From NCBI GenBank assembly GCA_016714495.1, contig JADKDU010000002.1:248001-312000 (forward strand): a DNA stretch of 64,000 bases. Reading direction: 5' to 3'. The translations under genes were made by a program, and so were the position numbers. Positions 9,232-18,591 of this stretch are shown here, one piece after another (position 1 is the first letter of the stretch; every line of letters begins with the position of its first letter). The notes under the pieces are model-generated. The model was not told the DNA's origin and did not search any database. It saw only the letters and a list, made by a program, of their open reading frames with translations. The stretch is from Hyphomonadaceae bacterium (lineage in GTDB: Bacteria > Pseudomonadota > Alphaproteobacteria > Caulobacterales > Hyphomonadaceae).

Positions 9232-9988
9232 GACAGTCCCCGATCCTCCATACTCACTGCCCCGCGCCTCCCGATACCATAGTGACTATGGAAAACGCGA
9301 AGCCCCTCTTGCTGAATTTCCCGACGTCGGCGCGCTATACTGCTCCGTGCCGCCGCCATGGCGTCTTCGTAGTATTGATAATTCGAGCAGCGCGAATTGT
9401 AGTCGTCAACGAACGAATTGAATCGATCAATCTGATAGTTCGACGTTTCGTCGAGCGTCCCTTCACTGGCATCGATCCGAATTTCTTCTGCCAGGCAGTA
9501 CACGATCTCATTCTGTGTGAGCGTGCCGCCCCTGTTGATTGCCGGACGTTGCTCGACATACTCCGGTAGAGGAGGCGCGACATAACTGGGGGCAGCTTCT
9601 GGGGCAACGTATAAAGAGGGGGAGGTGTCGACGGCACATAGCGTGGAGAAGGAGGCGAGTAAGTCGGCGGTGCGCTGTTGGATGAATCAGCAAAATAGGT
9701 CGAAGAATTGTAAGAAGAGGTATTGCTCGTCACCATCCACACAATGCCGCCACCAATCGCGGCGACGACAAGTAGGATCAAAGGCCAATTCGCTCTTGAG
9801 GTCGGCTGACGAGGCTCGGCACTTCTTGTTGCGGTTGGAGCAGACGGTCGCGGAGAATGTTGCAGACCTTGGCTGCCCAAGCGTTCTGCCAACGCGATAT
9901 CCGCTGAAACATTGGTGATCATGCTTCGAAAGCCGGCAAACCCTATGGGCTCGGCATCGTCCGTGATCTTGGGTCCGTCAGCCCGCAC
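9228..9988 (-). CDS. Pro-rich single-pass membrane protein of the Hsp70 module (frameshifted)
   Basis: The gene starts at GTG 9988, 20 bases after the AAA stop, with AAAGGGGA upstream. One membrane helix (PLILLVVAAIGGGIVWMV) lies near residues 69-86, followed by a Ser/Pro/Tyr-rich linker (PPTYSPPSPRYVPSTPPP). The frame then breaks at the CCCC run (plus-strand GGGG 9601-9604). Adding one C restores 253 residues and the C-terminal domain EIVYCLAEEIRIDASEG ... FVDDYNSRCSNYQYY. That tail, with its conserved-looking Cys pair and YNSRC motif, is probably a distinct domain outside the membrane helix. The family is unnamed to me. The frameshift is likely technical. Confidence 0.7.
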
Positions 9989-10007
9989 GCCAATCCCCTT
10001 TGAAACG

Positions 10008-11415
10008 CTAGAAGCCTATCCGCCTACTTTCAGGCTGGCCTCGCGGGGCGGCGTTCTCCAGGGCGGCCAACAGGTCAGCTTGTGAAAGCTCTGAACGTCC
10101 TGCTCTCGCGGCCAGTCTCGCGCCTTCCCGCAACACGAACGAGACGTCCGAAAGTGGCCGTCCTTCGAGCGTCTGCGCCAAGCGGTCAAGATCGATATCT
10201 GCCGATTTCGGAAGTTTGCCCGCTAGGTGTTCCAGCATGGATTGAATTTCCGCTGCTGATGCAAAGCCAACTTCAATGACATGATCGAACCGACCTCGCC
10301 TTAAAATTGCAGGGTCGATCAAATCCAGCCGATTGGTCATGCCGATCACAAGAACGCCGGCCTTCGTCGCTTGAGGAATCTGTCTCAGAAACTCCGCGAG
10401 CTCCTCTAAGCGATGAGAGTGGGAGCCGCCTTCCGCCGCTTCGGTCGCCCACGAAGGCTTCCATTTCGTCGATCACGACAACGGATGGCGCGGCGTTTAC
10501 AGCCGCGTCAAATGTTTCGGCGATTTTGCGACTCGTATCGTGGATGTAAGGACTCGCGATGCTTGACGCGTCCACATCAAAACTTGGCCAGCCCAAAAAT
10601 TCGACCAGACGCTCCACGGCGAACGTTTTTCCGCAGCCCGGGGGGCCGTTCAGAATGATCGCAGGCGGCGTATCGATTCCGAGGGCGCGGTACCGATCCG
10701 CATTCTGGATTATGTCGATCACATGGTCGTTGAAGAACGTCTCTAGCTCAGCTCTGCCAGGGAGAGAAAATCGGCGCCTATCCTCCAGCGGCAGCCGGGT
10801 GCTACTCGGTGATGCCCCGTCGTGAAGAAGTGTACTGGAACGTAGCCGATCGTCCGGCCCGACTTCGTTGCGGAGCGGAATGCGCGCCGCAGCGACAATC
10901 TCCCTGATCGCGCGGCGATCGAGCCAGGTTACCACTCGTGCCAAAGCGATCGTATCACCGGCATCGATCGGCAGACCGCCCGTTAGCCATTTCCCCAAAA
11001 CTAACTCGTCGGAATCATTGTTATTGGTAGCGTAGTCAGGAAGAATCCGGCTGTATCGCTCCACGAAAATTCCATCGCCAAGCTTCGCAGACTGCACAAT
11101 CGCTCGGGTCAAACCTAGGGATTGAGCAAAGGCCTGCGCATCGGCTTGCGTACTTGGTGAGCGGCAGTCACCGGTTGGTGCCAGGGCCACTTCCGCTGGA
11201 GAAAACAGACACCAAAAGCTCTCCGAGCCAAAGGCCATGACTGAAAAAGCACTTCCGTCAATCAGTCCGTCGGTCACCCACCGCTCCGCGAGGGCGGTCT
11301 GCATATCAGCACACACAAGGTCTGGTTCGTTCCGATGATCTGCCAGTCTTGACCCGCAGAGATTATAGAACCGGCTCTCGCTCCGGTCGGCAACGCCAGC
11401 CCAATCGGAAACCAC
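10008..11415 (-). CDS. AAA ATPase of the Hsp70 module (frameshifted)
   Basis: About 468 residues after correction. Residues 1-200 are unique and unrecognised. The AAA core carries Walker A GPPGCGKT (about 253-260), Walker B VVVIDEMEAF (about 312), a sensor/Arg-finger region MTNRLDLIDPAILRRGRFD and a C-terminal helical lid. The sequence resembles CDC48/FtsH-type AAA cores. The frame breaks at plus-strand 10433-10434, where removing one G (minus strand) joins GDRSG to EGGSHSHRLEELAEFL. The start is GTG at 11415, 16 bases after the Hsp70 stop. It would supply ATP-driven remodelling alongside the Hsp70. Targets are unknown. Confidence 0.8.
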
Positions 11416-11431
11416 GGATCACCGATCATCG

Positions 11432-13914
11432 TCAGCGCCCCACAAGGACGTTGACGGCGTTGACAAGGTCCGCGTCGGATGACGAGCCGATGCGTCGGGA
11501 GTTAAGTTCAGCAAGGATCGCTCGCAACTTATCGACGTCATTCGACCGGATCGCGGCCTCACCAGCTTCCGTAAGCTCCGCATGTTCGGCCGAATCCGCA
11601 AAGAGGTACGGCCGCTCTGCGAGGTGTCGAAATTGATCGACTACGAACCAGTCCTGACGCCAAAGGATGGAGAAAATTTTGCTTCGAAGATCGCTAACGT
11701 AGCCTTCAAAGCTTGGTCTTTCGATTTCCCGTTCCGTCGTAGCCATCAGGTTTTCGAATGCAGCTTCTTCGTTCGGTTTGGCGAAGCGCCGCACTGCAAC
11801 GTCAAAAAGCTGTCGGATGCGATCGAGCTCCGCCATGCGCAGATCGCGAAGGTGGTTTTCACGCACACGAGCCAGCAGTCGCTTCGCTTGCTGAACTTTT
11901 TCGTCGGCGGTTTTCGCTCCTTCAGCCGACCGATCGTCTCGTGACGAAGCTTTAGCTTCTTCCAGCTTCCTGCGCGCCAAATCCAAGTCTGGGTCAGTGA
12001 CGCGCTCGCTCGCTTCTGCAACTCGCTCCAGCACCGTCTCTGTTTCCTCGGTAACGCGCTTCGCAGCAGCTCCATAGTCAACCTGTGATTCCTGCCGCGA
12101 ATAGAAGTTTCGGCCGCTATGAAATAGCCCGCCCACTGAAGGAACGGACACCTCACAAGAGATCGTCCCTGAATCCAGCATTTGCCATTGCAGTTCCAAA
12201 TCGGCACCGGCCGCAATTACTCCCTGCTCCAGATCGATGCCTCGAATCTCAAATGTTCCGATCGGACGATTGTCCGATATAGGATTCTGGATATCGCCTT
12301 CCCAAAGTTTGAAACGTAGCGCCTCGCGGCTGCCAGCTTTCAGCGATGTGGCCGCCTTCAACGTAAGCTTGCCCGATTTCGGAAGGGGGTCGCCTTCGCG
12401 TACCAAGTTTTCCAGAATCGAGGGGCCGCCGACCTTTTCGAGAACCTCGATCCGTACGGTGTGTGACGCTGGGATTGCATCGACGGTGGCGGCAGTGCGC
12501 GTGATCACCACTCGATCAATTTCAATCGGCTGTGGCGCGCCGGATGCGTCGAACGCAAAAACTTTGAACGTGTTGTCGCCCGGCTTCGATAGGGGAACTT
12601 CGAGCAGGAGTCCGGCCTTCAATGCCACGCGCCCCGATGACCAGCCCGTATCAAGGCTATCAATCTGAAGTTCGCCAACCGGCAGTTCGGTGTTTCCTAT
12701 GGCCACCGCGATCTTTGTCTTGGTGTCAGGCGTGCGAGCGATGAAAGTCAGTCGCACGTCCGCGCGCCCTCCAGCGCTAACAGAGCCGCGGGCCGCCTTT
12801 CTTCCGCGAGATTTTGAGCCCCATTCGACAGCTTCAGCGAAAACCGCTGCACCCTCGGCAACTGCCGTCATCGGGTTCACGTCTGAAGAGGCGGCTATCC
12901 CCAACTCGAACGCAACTCGGTCTCGAATTGGCTTGTACTGCGTGGGCCCACCAACAAAACGATGCGCTCGACATCATGAGGGGAGAGATGAGCCTTTTCA
13001 ATCGTTTCTCGCGTCGCTTGAATAGTCTCGTCTACTTGCGCGGCGATCACGCCGTCGAGCATGTCGCGCGTGAACTCGATGTCCAAGTAGATATCTCGTC
13101 CGGACCGATCTTTGAATGGCAGCTCGCTTTCGGCTACCACTGTGCTCGGACGCTGAGACAGTTCAATTTTTGCTCGCTCAATTGCAAAATCGACAAGCCG
13201 CAACAAGTTTCGATACCTGCCGTCCGTCGCAAAGTCTTCGGCCAGGTCGAACCGCTCGAGCAGCCACGGTTTCACTAAGTTATCCCGAAGCGCTCGGTCC
13301 ATGTCGCGACCGCCACACATGGAGATTCCACCGTGGGCGATCAGACTAACGCGACCCGAGACACTTTGAGCAAGCGCGACATCGAGCGTGCCGCCCCCGA
13401 GATCGTAGACGACGAACACCCCGTCAGAAGATCGCTTGCGCATGACGCTCATAACGGCGGCTACGGGCTCTTGAAGGAGAGCTACTGTTCCAATGCCGGC
13501 CATCTCTGCGGCCGACAGCGTCGCATCTTTCTGCATTTGGTTGAATGCAGCCGGGACGGTGATGACCGTCCCGTCGTCCCTTCGTCTGACATCTTCGGGC
13601 AGGTAAGCGTGGATGGACCGCAGAATCTCAGCGGAGCACTGTTCAGGAGAATACGCTTGGTCGGTATTCGCAAACTTAAGCTGTGTACTCGTGCCCATGA
13701 AGCGCTTGAACAAGGTCGCCGAGTTGTCGGGATCGCGCGCGGCCTGCGTATAGGCTCGTGAACCGACATATCGATTCCCGCGCTTGTCGATATAGATTGC
13801 AGAGGGCGTGACGTCGTTCTGCTCGGGGCTTTTGTAGAGCCGGACGGCTTCGCCATCATAGCTGCAAATCACGCTGTTGGTGGTTCCCAGATCGATCCCG
13901 ACATAAGCGCCCAT
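11432..13914 (-). CDS. Large divergent Hsp70 (DnaK-like) of the island (frameshifted)
   Basis: About 827 residues after correction, versus roughly 640 for DnaK. The nucleotide-binding domain shows phosphate-1 GIDLGTTNS (residue 6), phosphate-2 VYDLGGGTLDVAL and the adenosine motif VGGPTQYKPIRDRV. The last appears only after adding one G near plus-strand 12951-12956. After the NBD comes an inserted all-beta segment of roughly 150 residues (RADVRLTFIARTPDTKTKI onward), then a substrate-binding-like segment (ALRFKLWEGD ... IGTFEIRGIDL). A long charged coiled coil (RVTEETETVLERVAEASERV onward) and a helical tail end the chain. Starts three bases after the GrpE-like stop. It is clearly not the housekeeping DnaK. 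Confidence 0.85.
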
Positions 13915-13917
13915 TGT

Positions 13918-14277
13918 CTACTTCCCCCTCGCGAGCAACACGGTCCCAGTCCTCACGATCCCGACGGAATCCATAATGATCGGCTCAATCATTTGCTCGA
14001 CAACAAGAACATCATCGGGGCTGAAATCGGAAATGTTGAGCGGTGTAGCAGCGGCTCCCGCATCGAAAGCCTGCCCTTCGAGGTTCACTAGGGTCAGCCC
14101 CGCCATTGCGAGAGTATCTGAAGACCGCTTCTGAAAATACTTCAGCTGGCCGGCGTAACGCGCGCCGTCATCCGGGCTAAGTCGTGCAACCAAACGGCCA
14201 AAGGCTTGGGCAAGCTTCCAAGCATCAACGATGATGCCGACGAGCAGATCCCGAGGGACAGACTTGTCCGCTTCCAT
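13918..14277 (-). CDS. GrpE-like nucleotide-exchange factor candidate, first gene of the Hsp70 module
   Basis: 119 residues from the ATG at 14277 (MEADKSVPRDLLVG). An upstream in-frame start at 14367 is possible but has no better ribosome site. The C-terminal half (GLTLVNLEGQAFDAGAAATP ... EPIIMDSVGIVRTGTVLLAR) follows the GrpE beta-domain pattern of a G.xFD motif, a short helix and final strands. The long N-terminal dimer helix of GrpE is only partly present. With the Hsp70 gene three bases downstream, a role in ADP release from that Hsp70 is the natural inference. Similarity is weak, so the assignment relies on context. Confidence 0.6.
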   Translation of the reverse strand: MEADKSVPRDLLVGIIVDAWKLAQAFGRLVARLSPDDGARYAGQLKYFQKRSSDTLAMAGLTLVNLEGQAFDAGAAATPLNISDFSPDDVLVVEQMIEPIIMDSVGIVRTGTVLLARGK

Positions 14278-14533
14278 GCTTGTCACTCGTATCCCCCACT
14301 CCGCCTGTGTCCACACGATGCCGCATACCGGCAATCGAGGCAACTCCGTGCAACGAACTACCGCCAACTACGAGCTGTCTGGATCGGCCGTTTCCTTAAG
14401 CACTCAAGTTCGCAATCTAGCTCCACATTCGTTGGTTGGATGGGCCCTCGCAGACCAGCTATGTGTGTTCACGCGACGCATCGAGGTGAAGTGCGGGTCA
14501 TCGCCCATTTCCGGCATGTGTCGGCTTCATTGC

Positions 14534-15631
14534 TCACGCCCTTCCCCCCGGCGCGGTGACGAACAGCGCCACCAGTGGCTTGTTGATATAGAAATTGTGC
14601 TTGCCCCAGGTCTGCTTCTCTAAGAAGCCTGCAGCCGTGAGTTCGTCCAGATATCGTGCCGCCGTCTGGCGCACGACGCCGACCTCGTCCGCAAGAAATT
14701 CGATGCGCGTGTATGGATGGCGGAACAGGTTGTTCAGGAGGTCCTGCGAGTAGAGGCGCGGATGGTTGTCGCGGATGCGCTTCTTGTAGTCGGCCATCAG
14801 CGCGGCCAGGCCGTCGATAAGCCGTAGAGTCTCGGTCGAAGTCTCCGCCACCGCAGCCAGCATGAAGAGCAGCCACGGCTCCCACTTGCCATCGTCGCGC
14901 ACCGACTGGAGCAGGCGATAGTAGTCCGCCTTGTGCGTGGTGATGTACCGGCTGAGATACAGGAATGGGATGTTCAGGAGGCCGGTACGCGCCAGGTACA
15001 GGACATTGATGATCCGGCCGATGCGGCCGTTGCCATCCGGGAACGGATGGATGCTTTCGAACTGATGGTGGATGATCGCCATCTTCACGAGCGGATCGAG
15101 GACGCTCGCCGTGTCGTCGTTGATGAAGCGTTCCAGCGCACTCATGTGGGCGGCGATGTCGTTCTTGTCCTGCGGCGGCACGTAGACGGTGTCGCCGGTC
15201 GCATCGTTCTTGAGCGCCGTGCCGGGCGTTTCCCTGAATCCGCCGTCATGGCGCTTCAGGACCCGAAATATTTCGATGATTGTGTTGTTGGTCAGCAGCC
15301 ACTGCGATTGGCTCATCAAGTCCCAGCCACGCTTCAGCGCATCGCGATAGCGCGCCACTTCTTTTGCCGGGCCGTGGTCGGGGCCTTCCGGGAAAATGGC
15401 GGCCTGGAACATCTCTTCCTGCGTCGTGATGATGTTCTCGATTTCAGAGCTGGCTCGCGCTTCCTGAAGCGAGAGCGTGTCGATTAGAATGCCCTGGTTA
15501 GGGATGGCGGTGGCGCGCCCTTTGACCTCGGCCAGCCTGCGATGCGCCAAGGCAGCCGCCCGCAAGACTGCTGGGGTTTCAAGCTCGCCCAAGGGCGGCA
15601 AAGGCGGGATGACGTAGGTCGGTTTTAACAT
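14534..15631 (-). CDS. Fic family protein AMPylase
   Basis: 365 residues. The catalytic Fic motif HPFPDGNGRIGR lies near residue 197. Its His and DGN/R residues transfer AMP from ATP to hydroxyl side chains of target proteins. An N-terminal inhibitory helix motif (SSEIEN, about residue 61) fits self-inhibited class II Fic proteins. A C-terminal winged-helix (EFLADEVGVVRQTAARYLDE) suggests DNA binding. The start is ATG at 15631. A near-copy of the start context lies 41 bases upstream. It sits between the Hsp70 operon (same strand, 256 bases away) and the divergent GIY-YIG/TIR cassette. Targets are unknown; roles in toxin-antitoxin or stress control are common in the family. Confidence 0.92.
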   Translation of the reverse strand: MLKPTYVIPPLPPLGELETPAVLRAAALAHRRLAEVKGRATAIPNQGILIDTLSLQEARASSEIENIITTQEEMFQAAIFPEGPDHGPAKEVARYRDALKRGWDLMSQSQWLLTNNTIIEIFRVLKRHDGGFRETPGTALKNDATGDTVYVPPQDKNDIAAHMSALERFINDDTASVLDPLVKMAIIHHQFESIHPFPDGNGRIGRIINVLYLARTGLLNIPFLYLSRYITTHKADYYRLLQSVRDDGKWEPWLLFMLAAVAETSTETLRLIDGLAALMADYKKRIRDNHPRLYSQDLLNNLFRHPYTRIEFLADEVGVVRQTAARYLDELTAAGFLEKQTWGKHNFYINKPLVALFVTAPGGRA

Positions 15632-15674
15632 GAGAATCGCGTCAAGTTACAAAATGGACGTATCTTTAACATGA
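15624..15674 (-). repeat. Duplicated TTTAACATGA at the fic start
   Basis: TTTAACATGA occurs at 15624-15633, where its complement contains the fic ATG, and again at 15665-15674. The upstream copy opens a short frame beginning MLKIRP, imitating the MLKPT start of Fic. It may be an operator pair or a leader peptide with an early stop. Function is not shown. Confidence 0.4.
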
Positions 15675-16170
15675 ACTGGCGGTCGTGTGCAGAAAATCGC
15701 GATCCGCGAACATGGGGCTTCGAATCGTCTCTCATTCGCGTCGACCCTGAGGCGATGAGGCGGCCGACTTGTCGGAGGCGCTCGACAAACGCGGTTGGCG
15801 CAAGCTGACGGAGCTTCGACTCCCCTAGGGACTGCCAGCGGATCACATAGCGCCTTGATGCGGTGCCAAATTTCAGACATCGCCATATCGGACCATAGCG
15901 CTGACCGTAGCGATGTTCGACGCTCGCCGATGCGAGCCTGAGTCAACGTGTCGCAGGTTGTCGTGGTCGTCGTTGTTCGTGTTCGTTGATGAGCAAGCGC
16001 GTTGTTTCGTGGTGATGTTGTTGCGAGTGGTGCTCTGCGTAGTCTGTGGAGAAAGTTGTGGTTCGCGCGGTGTTCTGGTTGCGTCGCCGTTAACGGGCTG
16101 TTAACCGTTACCCACAACTATCGTACTGGTCCCCCTTGCATTCGAGGGTAAACGCGCGCCTGCTCGTCGC
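15675..16170. other. Non-coding divergent region, GT-rich, with two DnaA-box-like sites
   Basis: No supported gene. The stretch 15955-16080 is unusually rich in GTTGT/GTGGT on the plus strand. TGTGGAGAA (16045-16053) and TTACCCACA (16108-16116) each differ by one base from the DnaA box TTATCCACA, in opposite orientations. Two GTTAAC sites lie at about 16089-16106. It must contain the promoters for fic (minus) and the GIY-YIG-like gene (plus), but I cannot place them. Confidence 0.4.
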
Positions 16171-16827
16171 ATGGCGCGCGAAGCGATTCTCGCCGGTGCC
16201 GCGTCCATCGGACCAACCACGATGCGCCGCAATGGCCTGTTCGGGGGCAGCGCCCCCAGCTACGCCCGCAACCCGCTGACGCTGTCGGACGCCATCCTCA
16301 GGCGCGATCCGGAGCCCACGAACTTCCTGGCCGGGCTCGCACCACCTCGACCAAGGTCGAATGCATGCCTCGCTGGGCTCGCCCCTGAGCGTCCGCCGTC
16401 GAACGAGTTCCTGTCGGGGCTCGCTCCCTCCCGTCCGAACCCGCCGCCCATGTACAACGGGCTGACCGCGTTGCTGATCAACCCGCCGCCGCCGAAGCCG
16501 GTGTTAAAGAGCCTCTGGGTGGACGGCGTGGAGTACAGCTTCCGCGTGATGTCGGTGAAGGCGAGGCCCTGGCAGCAGAACTGCGTGTACGCCTTCATGC
16601 GCAACGGCTGGCCCGTCTACGTGGGCAAAGCCTACAGCGCCCATACGCGTTTCGGCACCGAACATGATCGCCGTGCGGAGGCGATTGCGCTCGGCGCGAA
16701 CGAACTGTGGGTCACCGAAGTGCGCACCACCAGCGCGTTCGACCTGGACGAAGCCGAACAGCGCATGATCGCGCAGTTCTGCCCGGTGTTGAACGACAAG
16801 CACAATCCCCTGTCGATGTACCGGTAA
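16171..16827 (+). CDS. GIY-YIG-like protein with N-terminal tandem repeats
   Basis: 218 residues. The C-terminal part (about 135-215) reads VYAFMRNGWPVYVGKA, then an Arg (AHTRF), then DEAEQRMIAQFCPVLNDKHN. These are the spaced Tyr, YVGK, Arg, Glu and Asn of the GIY-YIG nuclease fold. The N-terminal part contains three near-repeats of about 16-18 residues (NFLAGLAPPRP, ACLAGLAPERP, EFLSGLAPSRP), probably a disordered or binding module. The gene heads a plus-strand cassette with a tiny membrane protein, an unknown protein and a TIR protein. Nuclease activity is inferred from the motif only. Confidence 0.75.
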   Translation: MAREAILAGAASIGPTTMRRNGLFGGSAPSYARNPLTLSDAILRRDPEPTNFLAGLAPPRPRSNACLAGLAPERPPSNEFLSGLAPSRPNPPPMYNGLTALLINPPPPKPVLKSLWVDGVEYSFRVMSVKARPWQQNCVYAFMRNGWPVYVGKAYSAHTRFGTEHDRRAEAIALGANELWVTEVRTTSAFDLDEAEQRMIAQFCPVLNDKHNPLSMYR

Positions 16828-16837
16828 GGCCAACACG

Positions 16838-17002
16838 TTGAGCATCCCATTTCTGCCGGGCGACATTCCCGCCCTGGAAAAGACCGGACTGACAGGCTGG
16901 TTCGAGTTCTTCAGTAATCTCGCCATCGTCGCGGCCGTGCTGGTCATCGTGGCCTTTGGCGCAATGGCCTACATCAACCGGCAACGCCCAGGTCGGCGCT
17001 GA
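16838..17002 (+). CDS. Small single-pass membrane protein (54 aa)
   Basis: TTG start at 16838, 11 bases after the GIY-YIG-like stop. The chain MSIPFLPGDIPALEKTG is followed by one membrane helix (FFSNLAIVAAVLVIVAFGAMAY) and a short basic tail (INRQRPGRR). The stop is only four bases before the ATG of the next gene, so the three genes look like one operon. It may anchor or regulate the cassette. The function is unknown and the non-ATG start lowers certainty. Confidence 0.55.
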   Translation: MSIPFLPGDIPALEKTGLTGWFEFFSNLAIVAAVLVIVAFGAMAYINRQRPGRR

Positions 17003-17006
17003 ACGG

Positions 17007-17849
17007 ATGCGTGTCGCTGCGCTCCAGGGCGAGGGTCTGACGAACACGTTGTGGATGGCGAAGCCGAAGGCCCTGGTGAACGAGTTCGACTTCAAGGAAG
17101 CCGCGCCGCAGGGCGACCTGCATGTCTATATCCGGCCTGCGCCGCCCGCCGCGATCCCCACACCAGTCCCGCCCGCCGTGAAGCAGCTGGAAGTGGTCAT
17201 CCAGAAGAACGGCGAGACGGTCAGCATCGTCAACGTGGTGAAGGTGCACGACCGTGCGTCCTGGGCGCTGGCGTCAGATAAACGCGTCATCCTCGACGGT
17301 GAGGAAATGAATGTCGAACAGCTGGTGGACACGGTCGAATTCCGCAACGCGCTGGCCGCACTTCAGACGCCAGGCGTGGACGTGATCTTCGTCGGCCTGG
17401 AGTCCTACCCAACGTCAGACTACAGCAAGTCCGAACGCGAAGACCTGTCACACGAGAGGGCGCGGGCGCTGGGCATTGCGGTGCTGCGCCACAACCCGAC
17501 CAGGATGGAATACGCGAAAGGCGCGCTGTTCTATGGCGTGGGCCTTGGCCGTGCAGTCACGCCGATTGAAGTGAACACGCCGCAGGAAATGCGTCAGCGC
17601 GCCGTCATCATGCTGACCGTGTCACGCAGGCAGACGAAGGACGAAGCCATTTCGATCTTCGATGCGTTCGCCGCCATCATCCGCACGACCGAAATCGAGG
17701 GGACGAACCTGGGTCTGTATGCCCACTCGCAGGATGCCGCCGAACGGCTGCTGACCGACCCGTTGGACTTCGGGGGCTATGTGCCGAACGTGCACGAGAC
17801 GCGGCCACATCCTGCCGGGGTGAAGCTGCTGAAGCGCGAGGCGAAGTAG
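17007..17849 (+). CDS. Unknown protein between the GIY-YIG-like and TIR genes
   Basis: 280 residues from the ATG at 17007, four bases past the small membrane protein stop; an in-frame ATG at 17055 is the alternative. A Pro-rich stretch (RPAPPAAIPTPVPPAVKQ, about 43-60) separates a short N-terminus from a mixed alpha/beta domain. That domain has strands VEVVIQKNGETVSIVNVV-like and DVIFVGLESYPTS, then ERARALGIAVL, a pattern reminiscent of OmpA-like or Rossmann-type folds without clear catalytic residues. No signal peptide. The TIR gene starts three bases after its stop, so they are almost surely co-expressed. I do not recognise the family. Confidence 0.75.
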   Translation: MRVAALQGEGLTNTLWMAKPKALVNEFDFKEAAPQGDLHVYIRPAPPAAIPTPVPPAVKQLEVVIQKNGETVSIVNVVKVHDRASWALASDKRVILDGEEMNVEQLVDTVEFRNALAALQTPGVDVIFVGLESYPTSDYSKSEREDLSHERARALGIAVLRHNPTRMEYAKGALFYGVGLGRAVTPIEVNTPQEMRQRAVIMLTVSRRQTKDEAISIFDAFAAIIRTTEIEGTNLGLYAHSQDAAERLLTDPLDFGGYVPNVHETRPHPAGVKLLKREAK

Positions 17850-17852
17850 GCC

Positions 17853-18554
17853 ATGGCAAGATGTACGGCACCGGTAAGAGGCCACCGCTCGTCGGCCGCC
17901 GCCGCTGACTGCCCCGCATGTGGTAGCCGATATGGCCGGAGCTATGGCGGTTACAGCGGCTACAGCAGCTATTCGTCCCCGTCGTCCTCCTGGGGGAGCG
18001 GCGGGGGCGGCCGGAGCAGCAGCAGCGGGTCCAGCGGCGGCACAAGGCCGCGCTGGTCGCGGTCGGGTTCATCCGTGGTGTACACGTCTGCCGAGGTGCG
18101 GGCTCTCACGCCGGTGCGCGAGAGTGTCGAAAAGCAAACGCCCCGGCCTGACAATCGCGATGTCTTTCTCTGCCACGCATGGGATGACCGCCAGGGTGCC
18201 GCCAAGGAACTGCACGATTTGCTGGAAGCGCGGCGTGTCGGTCTGGTTCAGCGAGAAAGACGTTGCCCTCGGCACATCGCTACTCCGCGAAATCGACCGG
18301 GGGCTTGCGAAATCAAGGGTCGGGATTGTGCTGGTGACGCCTGCGCTGCTGAACCGCCTCCAGGGAGCTAGCATTTCCGACAAGGAGCTATCGGCGCTTC
18401 TCGCTCGCGACCTGCTCGTCCCCATCGTGCACCACACGACGTATGAGGCTCTCGCGATGTCAGCCCGCTGCTCGCCTCGCGAACCGGCCTCAACACCGCA
18501 GAAAATTCTATGGCGAACGTCGCGGCCAAACTCGCCGAACTGGTCGCCGCCTAG
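17853..18554 (+). CDS. TIR-domain protein (two frameshifts)
   Basis: About 234 residues after correction. The N-terminus has a possible half zinc finger (CPACGSRYG) and a Ser/Gly/Tyr-rich low-complexity stretch. The TIR domain starts DVFLCHAWDDRQGAAKELHD, continues VSVWFSEKDVALGTSLLREI and SRVGIVLVTPALL, and has the candidate catalytic Glu in SDKELSALL. The tail is RDVSPLLASRTGLNTAENSM. The frame changes near 18228-18235 (in a CG repeat) and again near 18452-18457, so the domain is split over three frames. Each break is explained by one or two missing bases. TIR domains of this type hydrolyse NAD+ or make signals in anti-phage defence. If the frameshifts are real the protein is dead. Confidence 0.78.
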
Positions 18555-18591
18555 CACCACCGCCGCTGTCGATGGCGTCTGCTATGCCCGC

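Noticed and set aside
11432..12904. Separate gene downstream of the Hsp70 gene
   Set aside because: Adding one G joins the two frames precisely through the adenosine motif, so the 490-residue frame is the second half of the Hsp70 and not a separate gene.
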